The notes beneath the pieces were generated by a model. The model worked only from the letters and a program-made list of their open reading frames with translations, did no database searches and had not been told where the DNA came from. Both the position numbers and the translations under genes were made by a program. From Oscillospiraceae bacterium (GTDB lineage Bacteria; Bacillota; Clostridia; Oscillospirales; Acutalibacteraceae): a stretch of DNA of 10,507 nucleotides. Shown here piece after piece: positions 1 through 5,803 of the stretch. How positions within the stretch are numbered: position 1 is the first letter of the stretch; every line of letters starts with the position of its first letter. The stretch spans positions 1 through 10,507 of the forward strand of contig JAQXLO010000239.1 in NCBI GenBank assembly GCA_029012165.1, in the 5' to 3' direction.

Positions 1-369
1 GATAAGCAAAACCGCGCTGTCAGATGGGTTGGCAAAGTCCTGCATAACTGTTTCGTCGGCAAGGAGCGCATACGCGATTTGAATAACCGCGACGCCATTC
101 TTTCAGAGGATTATGTCGTGCGTATTCCCGAAAATGCAGACTTCATCGAAAGCGCCGGTCCCGAACTGCTTGCAAACACAGACCTATTTACACTTTTGCC
201 CGGCAACGTCGTTTTTCTCGGCGAAGTCGATGATGAAATCGACGATGAAACGGACGGATTGCGTATGAGTGACCGCCGCAGTCAATACGGTGATCAATGT
301 TTCGAGATCAAGCGTTTTTCTGACAACACCAAAGTCGGCTTCCTGCATCACTACCGCGTGGAGGGATAG
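1..369 (+). CDS. Head-tail connector-like minor capsid protein (5'-truncated)
   Basis: The reading frame is open from the first base of the window to a TAG at 367-369, so the true start lies to the left; the TTG at 79 is only an internal codon. About 122 residues are visible. A VRIP strand near residue 40 (frame counted from base 1), a central LLPGNVVFLGEV stretch, an acidic DDEIDDETD patch and a C-terminal FSDNTKVGF..HHYRVEG end resemble the small connector-type proteins (DUF6751-like, from memory) encoded just before Minor_capsid_2 genes in Firmicutes siphophages. The likely role is structural, at the head-tail joining interface. The next gene begins 3 bp after the stop, which supports one operon. 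That this is a phage morphogenesis protein is well supported by context; the family name is tentative. Confidence 0.72.
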   Translation, partial: DKQNRAVRWVGKVLHNCFVGKERIRDLNNRDAILSEDYVVRIPENADFIESAGPELLANTDLFTLLPGNVVFLGEVDDEIDDETDGLRMSDRRSQYGDQCFEIKRFSDNTKVGFLHHYRVEG

Positions 370-372
370 CCC

Positions 373-729
373 GTGCGTATCGAAATGAAAGTGGACGTCG
401 GAAAACTGCGTGACCTTGTGGACGATGACGTGCGAATGTTTGCGAATATCACGGCTGCGAGACACATGGACCCGTTTGTGCCTATGCAAAGCGGTAGTTT
501 GAAGAACAACACGGTAATTGATGCCGATGGTATTCACTATCAGGTGCCGTATGCGCACTATCAATGGTACGGCGAGGTCATGGCAGGTAACCCTCGCGAG
601 TATACGGGCAAAGACTTGCATTACACGCGAAGCGGCGCCGGCGCCCATTGGGACGAACTCATGCTGCAAAACAAATACGACGTGCTTCTGCAAGAGATCA
701 AGAACCATATCAAGGAGAAGAACACATGA
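373..729 (+). CDS. Phage minor capsid protein (Minor_capsid_2-like)
   Basis: This 118-residue protein starts at GTG 373, with GGAGGG at 360-365 about 7 bp upstream. Family signatures are visible: an N-terminal amphipathic helix, then MDPFVPMQSGSLKNN (about residues 32-46), then VPYAHYQWYGEVMAG (about 58-72), TGKDLHYT and a C-terminal helix. The 'DPFVPM.SG.L' plus 'PYA.YQ.YG.VM.G' pattern is typical of the Firmicutes Minor_capsid_2 family (PF11114), which is functionally like HK97 gp10-type head-tail joining proteins. It probably sits at the neck between portal and tail tube. Its stop overlaps the next start (ATGA at 726-729), indicating translational coupling. Family from memory of these motifs; no search was run. 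Confidence 0.88.
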   Translation: MRIEMKVDVGKLRDLVDDDVRMFANITAARHMDPFVPMQSGSLKNNTVIDADGIHYQVPYAHYQWYGEVMAGNPREYTGKDLHYTRSGAGAHWDELMLQNKYDVLLQEIKNHIKEKNT

Positions 730-1157
730 CACTCCACGAAGCTATGTTTGAGTTCATGCGGCAGTACCCGAATGTCGGCGACCTGTTTTCGTTTGACTTC
801 ATGGAAGCGGAAAAGCACGCTTCATCGTTCTGCGTCGTCGAAAACGACGATGTAAAACGGGATATCTTTGGCAATCGAACAGGAAGGTATAAATTCGCTA
901 TTGCGGAATATAAGCCGATCTCAACCGATCCGTTTGCCAAAGAGAATAGACAGAACGTCGAGGCGGTCGATGCTTTCATTGCGTGGGTACGTCAGCAGGA
1001 TCGACAAATGAATTACCCAAACCTTGGCGATAACCGTCAAGTGCAAATGATGAGCGCAAAACGTCTCGGCGACGGTATTGACTATATCGATAAGCAGAAG
1101 CGTGTTGCGCGATACACCTTCATCGTTACGGTGGAGTACGAAGAAAGAGAGGACTAA
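726..1157 (+). CDS. Probable tail terminator / minor capsid protein 3-like
   Basis: The protein has 143 residues. ATG 726 is chosen over upstream in-frame starts because it overlaps the previous stop as ATGA and has AAGGAG at 712-717, 8 bp upstream. It starts with MTLHEAMFEFMRQYP, has a central KFAIAEYKPISTDPFAKENRQNVEAVDAF-type region in which a strand is followed by a helix (about residues 58-86), and ends in a strand, RVARYTFIVTVEYEERED. This alpha/beta layout, its size and its place between Minor_capsid_2 and the tube protein fit the tail terminator (often annotated minor capsid protein 3, or misannotated as a chloramphenicol resistance protein). A terminator caps the tube and stops its growth at the length set by the tape measure. 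The role rests mainly on gene order. Confidence 0.75.
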   Translation: MTLHEAMFEFMRQYPNVGDLFSFDFMEAEKHASSFCVVENDDVKRDIFGNRTGRYKFAIAEYKPISTDPFAKENRQNVEAVDAFIAWVRQQDRQMNYPNLGDNRQVQMMSAKRLGDGIDYIDKQKRVARYTFIVTVEYEERED

Positions 1158-1160
1158 TCA

Positions 1161-1799
1161 ATGCCTGAGACTATCACAAAGTTCCCTGCAATCGACTACA
1201 CGCAAGAGTTTCTTGCGGATAATTCCAAAGCCCAAAATGGGCAGAAAATTCCGCGCAGATTGCTGATTACCTACCTTAACCTCGGAGAAGCCTACTCGAA
1301 GGCCTCGACAAGCAGCCCGACAAAGTTTGTCGGTTTGGGGCGAGGCGTGGAGGACAGCTCCATCGAGCTTAACCCGGATACGGCAAAGGTCACGGACATT
1401 TTCGGCAACACGGAAGTGACCGTGAACAAGATGGAAATCACGCAGAACTTCTCCCCCGTCACCCTGCGTGTAGGCTCCGAGCTGCACCGGGTCATGCTGG
1501 AGATTCTTGATAAGAATGACTTCGCAAGGCTTTCCCTGTTCGAGATCATGGTCGTTAAGGCCTTTTGGGGTCAAACGTTCAACGGCAAAACCTACTACCC
1601 CGCAGAGCTGCACCGCAACTGCACCGTCACGCCGCAGTCCATCGGCGGCAGCAGCTATGTGGATATGCCCATCAACACGGATATGTCCAACGACAAGCTC
1701 GTCGGATGGGCATCCATCAGTGAGGACGAGGACGATAACGGCAACAAAACCGCTACGTTCTACAAGGTCGGCGATGACGTCCCTACGGCGGCAGAATAA
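1161..1799 (+). CDS. Major tail tube protein
   Basis: This 212-residue protein starts at ATG 1161, with GAGAGG at 1147-1152 about 8 bp upstream and 3 bp after the previous stop. It has tube-protein features: an early aromatic/hydrophobic strand, a long beta-rich middle with TKFVGLGRGVEDSSIELNP and TEVTVNKMEITQNFSP, an LRVGSELHRVMLEILD helix (about residues 112-127), a VNKMEITQ strand, and a negatively charged C-terminal section (EDEDDNGNK) leading to a final strand and PTAAE. The size fits siphophage tube proteins, which form stacked hexameric rings. The position right after the terminator and before the chaperone pair is the classical place. The hairpin just downstream suggests that its expression is set apart from the lower-abundance genes that follow. 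Confidence 0.82.
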   Translation: MPETITKFPAIDYTQEFLADNSKAQNGQKIPRRLLITYLNLGEAYSKASTSSPTKFVGLGRGVEDSSIELNPDTAKVTDIFGNTEVTVNKMEITQNFSPVTLRVGSELHRVMLEILDKNDFARLSLFEIMVVKAFWGQTFNGKTYYPAELHRNCTVTPQSIGGSSYVDMPINTDMSNDKLVGWASISEDEDDNGNKTATFYKVGDDVPTAAE

Positions 1800-1804
1800 G
1801 CAAA

Positions 1805-1834
1805 ACGGGCGGCTTTTCGGTCGCCCGTAAATTT
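1805..1834 (+). terminator. Hairpin with short U run after the tail tube gene
   Basis: Six bases after the tube stop lies a perfect inverted repeat: ACGGGCG at 1805-1811 pairs with CGCCCGT at 1822-1828. It is extended inward by a G·U (1812/1821) and a C-G pair (1813/1820), giving a stem of about 9 pairs with a 6-base loop. It is followed by AAATTTT. The U run is short and interrupted, so this looks more like a leaky attenuator or an mRNA 3'-end stabiliser than a full stop. It fits the usual need for far more tube protein than chaperone or tape measure. Confidence 0.62.
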
Positions 1835-1855
1835 TGAAAGAAAGGCAGAAAGAAA

Positions 1856-2317
1856 ATGGCAATCACCTTAAATGTGCTGGACGGCAGAAAAGAGTTCCAT
1901 ATCAACGGCGACCCGAACCGAGCGATCTTTATCAACACGGCGGACGTGGGAATCCTGCAAAGAGCCAAGAAGTCCCTGCAAAAAATTGAGTCCGTCGAAT
2001 CGGAATTGAAACAGGCGGAAAGCCGTGCCGATGTGGACGAAGAAACCTATTTTTCCATGCTGGAAAAAGCACAGCAGACGGCAAAAGATGCGCTGAACGA
2101 CATCTTTGCCGCAGACATTGCCGACACGGTATTCGGTCTGCTTTCCCCCTTTGCTGTCGTCAAGGAGGACGGCACAACGTATTTTGAAGCGTTTATGGAG
2201 GCGATCCTCCCCGTTGTGGAACGAGATCAGCAAGCGCTGCAAAAGGCAGCACAGCAGTCAAAGCAGCGCACCGCAAAATACACCAACAAATACGCAAAAA
2301 ACGGTGACGCCACATGA
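1856..2317 (+). CDS. Tail assembly chaperone (first of pair, gpG-like)
   Basis: The protein has 153 residues and ATG 1856 as start. The ribosome binding site is a weak purine stretch (AAAGGCAGAAAGAAA) rather than a clean AGGAGG. It begins with a short beta region (AITLNVLDGRKEFHING), then a charged helix rich in Lys/Glu (KKSLQKIESVESELKQAESRA, about residues 38-58), a second helical part with LLSPFAVV and YFEAFMEAILPVVE (about 94-122), and a Gln/Lys-rich basic tail. Size, composition and position between the tube and Gp15-family genes match gpG-type tail assembly chaperones, which coat the tape measure and recruit tube subunits. It overlaps the next gene by 4 bp (ATGA) and carries a slippery heptamer near its 3' end (2296-2302). 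There is no strong family motif, so the role is partly inferred from order. Confidence 0.75.
   Translation: MAITLNVLDGRKEFHINGDPNRAIFINTADVGILQRAKKSLQKIESVESELKQAESRADVDEETYFSMLEKAQQTAKDALNDIFAADIADTVFGLLSPFAVVKEDGTTYFEAFMEAILPVVERDQQALQKAAQQSKQRTAKYTNKYAKNGDAT
2296..2302 (+). other. Slippery heptamer A_AAA_AAC in the chaperone gene
   Basis: Bases 2296-2302 form A AAA AAC in exactly the zero-frame phase needed for -1 slippage (zero-frame codons GCA AAA AAC, residues 147-149). After a -1 slip the frame reads CGG then TGA (2305-2307), then CGC CAC and the ATG of the Gp15-family gene at 2314. The downstream gene therefore lies in the -1 frame, but one UGA closes a direct fusion. I see no clear stimulatory hairpin just downstream. 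The heptamer is certain; its use is unproven. Confidence 0.35.
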
Positions 2318-2853
2318 TTACGACGCTGCCGAAAACGCTGGAAGTGGACGGCACTGCACAGCCGATTCGCTCCGATTTCCGTGCGGCTCTCGACTGTATG
2401 GCGGCTTTAAATGACGCAGATCTGACGGACGGAGAAAAAGCATACTGTGTGCTGTATATCCTGTTTGAGGATTTTGCCGCACTGCAAAACCATGAGGAAG
2501 CGCTGGAAAAAGCGATGTGGTTTTTATCCTGCGGGAAATCGGACAAAAAGGATGCTCCAAAGCGCATGGACTGGGAACAGGATTTCGACCTGATCGCCCC
2601 GCCTGTCAACCGTGTGCTGGGCTTTGAGTGCCGCAGTGCGGCGTATCTGCACTGGTGGACGTTTGTAGGCGCCTATATGGAAATCGGTGAATGCTTCTTC
2701 CAGTCCGTCGTTTCCATCCGCATAAAGCTGGAAAAGGGCAAAAAGCTGGAAGATTACGAGCGTGCGTTTTATCGGGAACACCGTGCAGAAATCGACCTTC
2801 GAGAAAGATTCTCCGGCGCAGAGGAGGATCTCTTCCGGCAATTTGGCGTGTAA
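2314..2853 (+). CDS. Phage Gp15-family protein (second tail chaperone position)
   Basis: This 179-residue protein starts at ATG 2314, overlapping the previous stop as ATGA. Only a partial GGTGA SD-like match lies at 2303-2307, so translation probably depends on coupling. Family marks are an N-terminal ITTLPKTLEVDG strand, RSDFRAALDCMAALNDADLTDGEKAYCVLY (about residues 19-48), MWFLSCG (about 68-74), the DWEQDFDLI segment (about 86-94), the highly characteristic AAYLHWWTFVG (about 109-119) and a charged C-terminus. This pattern matches bacteriophage Gp15 proteins (PF06854), always found directly before the tape measure in A118-like and related Firmicutes phages. It occupies the place of gpT in the lambda G/GT pair and probably bridges tape measure and tube subunits. 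Family call strong; mechanism inferred. Confidence 0.87.
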   Translation: MITTLPKTLEVDGTAQPIRSDFRAALDCMAALNDADLTDGEKAYCVLYILFEDFAALQNHEEALEKAMWFLSCGKSDKKDAPKRMDWEQDFDLIAPPVNRVLGFECRSAAYLHWWTFVGAYMEIGECFFQSVVSIRIKLEKGKKLEDYERAFYREHRAEIDLRERFSGAEEDLFRQFGV

Positions 2854-2865
2854 GGAAGTGAACAT

Positions 2866-5370
2866 ATGGCAGAAGATTTGGTTCTCGGCGTAGATTTTGA
2901 CTTGTCGCAGGTGGAGAAATCCATCGACAAAATGCAAAAGCAGTTTGATGCAGCGATTAAGGAGACGGAAAAGCTCCCGAAAATCATCGCCGACTTGGAC
3001 GAAAAAATCGAAGCGATAAACAGCAAAGAGGAGCAGGGCATCCGACTGACACAGCAGGAAAAGACGCTGCGGGAGTCCCTTGTCAATCAAAGCGCAACAT
3101 ATGCCGACCGATTGCAGGAGATGAATGAGCGAGCGGCAAGGCTCGGCGCCGAGCTGGACAATGCCCGACTGGACCCGTCCGGCTTCGCAGAAGCAAACGG
3201 ATATATACAGCAAGCCGGCAAGGAAGCCGAACGAATCCCCGCAAAGGTCGAAAGCATCGGTAAATCGGCAAAGGCAGCCGGCGACCAAGCCAAGAAGCAT
3301 CTGAAAGGCGGTTTCACGTCGGCCAAGACTGCCGTTTCCAACTTTGTTCTCGCCGGGAAAAAGATCGCCCTGATGTCCTTCGGCGTTCTGACCGTCAGCG
3401 CTCTTTTGAAAAAGATGGTCACTTCTCTAAAAAATGTCGTGACATCCAACCGCTCTGTTTCCACCTCCCTGAATAGGATAAAGAGCAATTTGGTCGTCGC
3501 TTTTCAGCCAATCGTGGACAAAATCATCCCGTGGATACAGCAGCTTCTCTCCTTGCTGGAAAGGGCATCCTCGGCATTTGCCGTGTTCATGAACAAGCTT
3601 CTTGGCGCTGACATAAACCAGTCCGTAAAGGGCGCAAAAAGCACCTACGATGCCCTGTTCAATGGGGACAGCAACGGAACAAAATCACAAGTCAAGCAAA
3701 TCGAATCGCAGATCGACGCTCTGCAAAAAAAGATTGCTGCGCTGAACAAGGCGAATAAGGCGCTGAAACGGGAGTACGATGCGCAGAATGCGGTGCTGGA
3801 CAAGCAGAAAAATGCGCTCAACGGGCAGATAAAAGAAATCGACAAGTACATAAAGCAGTTAAAGCGCCAGGAATCCGCAGAAAGAGCGCTTGCACAGGCG
3901 CAGCGGGATGCACTGGATGCGCAAATCCAACTTCTCGAACGAAAGAAAGCAGCACGGCAAGACGAGCTTTCCGCACAGAGAAAAGCCATCCGTGCGCAGG
4001 AATCCGCCATTGACAAGGAAATCAAGGCGCTGCAAAAGCAAAAAGATGCGATTACAGATGCCAAAAAGGACGACCAAAAAAGTCTTGCCGATTTCGACAC
4101 GCTGAATGTGCTTCCCGGAACCTCGGAGCAGGAGGATCCGGAAATACAAGCAATCGACGCACAGATCGACGCTTTGGAGGAAAAGAAAGACGCCTTGCAA
4201 GAGGCTTCCGACGCTATTCCCGAGGATGCCGACGACCCGTTTATCCGCCAAATCGAAGCGCAGATCGAGGCGCTGCAGGCGCAAAAGGACGCCATCGCCG
4301 AGGTGGACTACTCCCCGATGATCGAACAGCAGGAGCTTGCCAAGGAATCCCTGCAGGAGCAGATAGACGTCCTCGACCAGCAGGCGGATAAATTGCAGGA
4401 AGACTATGAGCACAAGCTGACCGTCAATGAGGACGGGAAAATCGCCCTACAGGAACAGATCGACAAATTGCAGGAAATGATAAGTACCATCGAGGAAGCA
4501 AACGAAAAGAAGTTTGACCCGATTGATCCGGAGGACACAACCCAAGACTTCGATGCCATCGCAAAAAAAATCCATCTCGTAACGGAACTTGTCGTTGGGC
4601 TTATGAGCATTATCGCAATCGTTGTCGGATTTTTTACAGGAAATATTCCATTGATTATAGCAGGCTTTTTGGGTCTCGGAGCTGTTATTTATGACGTAGT
4701 TAAAACGTTCGGGGCGGATATAAAAAAGTGGTGGGAAGAAACCGCTCTACCGTGGATACAGTCTCTTCCCGATAAAGTCAAGGAATGGTTCAAAGAAAAG
4801 CTGAATCAATTTATGGAAAGCGACTTTTATCAGTGGTTTATCCAGCCCATTATTGACGACATAAACTGGCTTGTCGAGGAAGCCAAAAGAATATGGAACG
4901 AACACATAGCTCCCATTTTCACAAAGGCGTGGTGGCTTGAAAAGTTCGAGGTCATCAAGGAGGCAGGAAAGTCGGCGTTCAACGGCTTGCTCGGAATCGT
5001 GGAGAGAGCCATCAACTGGATTGTAGAAAAGCTGAATCTAATCCACTTCGATGTCCCGGACTGGGTTCCCGGGATCGGCGGAAAGACATTCGGCTTCCAT
5101 TTATCGCCTATTGACATTCCCGCTCTTGCACAGGGCGCCGTGATCCCCGGCGGAAAACCGTGGCTTGCCATGCTGGGCGACCAGCCGGCGGGACAGACCA
5201 ACATCGAAGCACCGTTGTCCACCATTCAAGAAGCCTTGCAGGCCGTGCTGGACAGAAACGGCAACAATCCTACAAATGTGAACATCACATTCAAGGGCTC
5301 ACTCTCGCAGCTTGCAAGGGTTCTCCTGCCGGAAATCGAAATCGCAAAAAAGAGAAATTCCGTTTTTTAA
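2866..5370 (+). CDS. Tail tape measure protein
   Basis: The 834-residue protein sets tail length and is probably ejected ahead of the DNA. ATG 2866 follows AAGGA at 2852-2856. Regions in order: an N-terminal helical coiled coil (about 1-150); a hydrophobic stretch about 160-182; LNRIKSNLVVAFQPIVDKII (about 201-220), a segment typical of the family; a long charged helical region about 275-548 with internal repeats; an FDTLNVLPG motif at 410-418; two hydrophobic helices at 571-590 and 594-612 forming a membrane-type hairpin; a Trp-rich helical part; and a C-terminal family block with IPALAQGAV, GGKPWLAMLGDQ and TNIEAPL (751-784). At 0.15 nm per residue, full helical stretch would give a tail of about 125 nm (estimate). 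I see no lysozyme, transglycosylase or peptidase domain. Confidence 0.95.
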   Translation: MAEDLVLGVDFDLSQVEKSIDKMQKQFDAAIKETEKLPKIIADLDEKIEAINSKEEQGIRLTQQEKTLRESLVNQSATYADRLQEMNERAARLGAELDNARLDPSGFAEANGYIQQAGKEAERIPAKVESIGKSAKAAGDQAKKHLKGGFTSAKTAVSNFVLAGKKIALMSFGVLTVSALLKKMVTSLKNVVTSNRSVSTSLNRIKSNLVVAFQPIVDKIIPWIQQLLSLLERASSAFAVFMNKLLGADINQSVKGAKSTYDALFNGDSNGTKSQVKQIESQIDALQKKIAALNKANKALKREYDAQNAVLDKQKNALNGQIKEIDKYIKQLKRQESAERALAQAQRDALDAQIQLLERKKAARQDELSAQRKAIRAQESAIDKEIKALQKQKDAITDAKKDDQKSLADFDTLNVLPGTSEQEDPEIQAIDAQIDALEEKKDALQEASDAIPEDADDPFIRQIEAQIEALQAQKDAIAEVDYSPMIEQQELAKESLQEQIDVLDQQADKLQEDYEHKLTVNEDGKIALQEQIDKLQEMISTIEEANEKKFDPIDPEDTTQDFDAIAKKIHLVTELVVGLMSIIAIVVGFFTGNIPLIIAGFLGLGAVIYDVVKTFGADIKKWWEETALPWIQSLPDKVKEWFKEKLNQFMESDFYQWFIQPIIDDINWLVEEAKRIWNEHIAPIFTKAWWLEKFEVIKEAGKSAFNGLLGIVERAINWIVEKLNLIHFDVPDWVPGIGGKTFGFHLSPIDIPALAQGAVIPGGKPWLAMLGDQPAGQTNIEAPLSTIQEALQAVLDRNGNNPTNVNITFKGSLSQLARVLLPEIEIAKKRNSVF
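3913..4506 (+). repeat. Repeat array of about 33 residues in the tape measure
   Basis: Within the tape measure, a module with the core QI(D/E)xLxxKKDAL recurs. The core isoleucines fall at residues 354, 386, 434, 467, 500 and 532, with a weaker copy at 283. Spacings are 32, 48, 33, 33 and 32. At DNA level CAGATCGACGCT is identical at 3709-3720 and 4162-4173, with close variants at 4261 and 4456. The units alternate a charged helix with a turn rich in Pro, Asp and Gly. Confidence 0.7.
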
Positions 5371-5378
5371 GAGGTGAT
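5371..5378 (+). promoter_or_regulatory. Ribosome binding site that selects a TTG start
   Basis: GAGGTGAT directly follows the tape measure stop and closely matches the anti-SD complement. An in-frame GTG at 5374 lies inside this motif and cannot be served by it. The TTG at 5383, 4 bases after the motif, is the plausible start. Confidence 0.75.
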
Positions 5379-5382
5379 TATT

Positions 5383-5799
5383 TTGTCGGTAGCGTTGTGG
5401 ATAGACGGTATTCCGATTACATCGGATGAAGTGTATGTCACAGACTTGAAGATGAAGTTTTCCATCCTGTCCGAGGACAAGAGCGGCAGACTGCAAAGCG
5501 GCGAGATGAAGATCTTCCCCATCGGAACCTACTACAACTACACATGGATGTTCCACCGCAGATCCGCCTGCTCCAACGAAAAGTGGGACAGCCTGTGCCT
5601 GTTGCTGTCAGACCCCAAGTCCGTACACAAGGTGACCCTGCCTTTTTTCGAGGACAGCCTTCAGGAGTTTGATATGTACATTTCGGAGGGAGAGATTCCC
5701 CTGAAAAAGGCGGTGATGGACGAAAAAGCAATGGATTTTCGCTACGAATGGGGCGACATCACCGTCACCTTTACAGCGATGCAGCCGCAAAGGAGGTAA
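5383..5799 (+). CDS. Small tail-tip protein after the tape measure (distal-tail position)
   Basis: With the TTG 5383 start the protein has 138 residues, beginning SVALWIDGIPITSDEVYVTDLKMKF. The longer reading from GTG 5374 would place the start inside the SD motif. It is beta-rich: several amphipathic strands, an aromatic middle (GTYYNYTWMFHRR, about residues 46-58), an SVHKVTLPFFED strand near residue 80, and a C-terminal FRYEWGDITVTFTAMQPQRR strand pair. The 'SV.L.I.G..I' opening and strand order resemble small proteins found here in Firmicutes phages (DUF6711-like, from memory), which probably share the tube/distal-tail fold. It may form the ring between the tube and the hub. The next gene's SD overlaps its last codons. 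Function is inferred from position. Confidence 0.72.
   Translation: MSVALWIDGIPITSDEVYVTDLKMKFSILSEDKSGRLQSGEMKIFPIGTYYNYTWMFHRRSACSNEKWDSLCLLLSDPKSVHKVTLPFFEDSLQEFDMYISEGEIPLKKAVMDEKAMDFRYEWGDITVTFTAMQPQRR
5789..5797 (+). promoter_or_regulatory. Strong ribosome binding site of the tail hub gene
   Basis: AAAGGAGGT lies 6 bases before ATG 5804 and inside the last codons of the preceding gene. It is a near-complete anti-SD complement and the strongest such site in the window. Confidence 0.8.
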
Positions 5800-5803
5800 C
5801 GGT

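Noticed and set aside
648..725. Upstream extension of the terminator-like gene to ATG 648
   Set aside because: It would overlap the preceding gene by 82 bp; ATG 726 has a good SD and the typical ATGA overlap.
1158..1862. Antisense open frame of 234 codons exactly covering the tube gene
   Set aside because: It mirrors the tube gene from end to end and crosses the hairpin at 1805-1828; there is no recognisable domain or SD.
2524..3300. Antisense open frame of 258 codons across the Gp15 and tape measure genes
   Set aside because: It spans the junction of two solid forward genes, and its Leu/Cys/Phe-rich composition is what reverse-reading Gln/Lys/Glu-rich helices gives.
3645..4295. Antisense Ser/Cys-rich open frame opposite the tape measure repeats
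   Set aside because: Low-complexity artefact of reading GC-biased Ala/Gln/Lys codons in reverse; no SD and no family pattern.
4563..4570. Run of eight A in the tape measure as a possible frameshift or sequencing error
   Set aside because: The same frame stays open and continues with family-typical sequence through to the conserved C-terminal block, so nothing indicates a shift.
5374..5799. GTG 5374 as the start of the small tail-tip gene
   Set aside because: The GTG is part of the SD motif GAGGTGAT itself. TTG 5383 is correctly spaced and gives an N-terminus matching the expected 'SV.L.I.G' opening.
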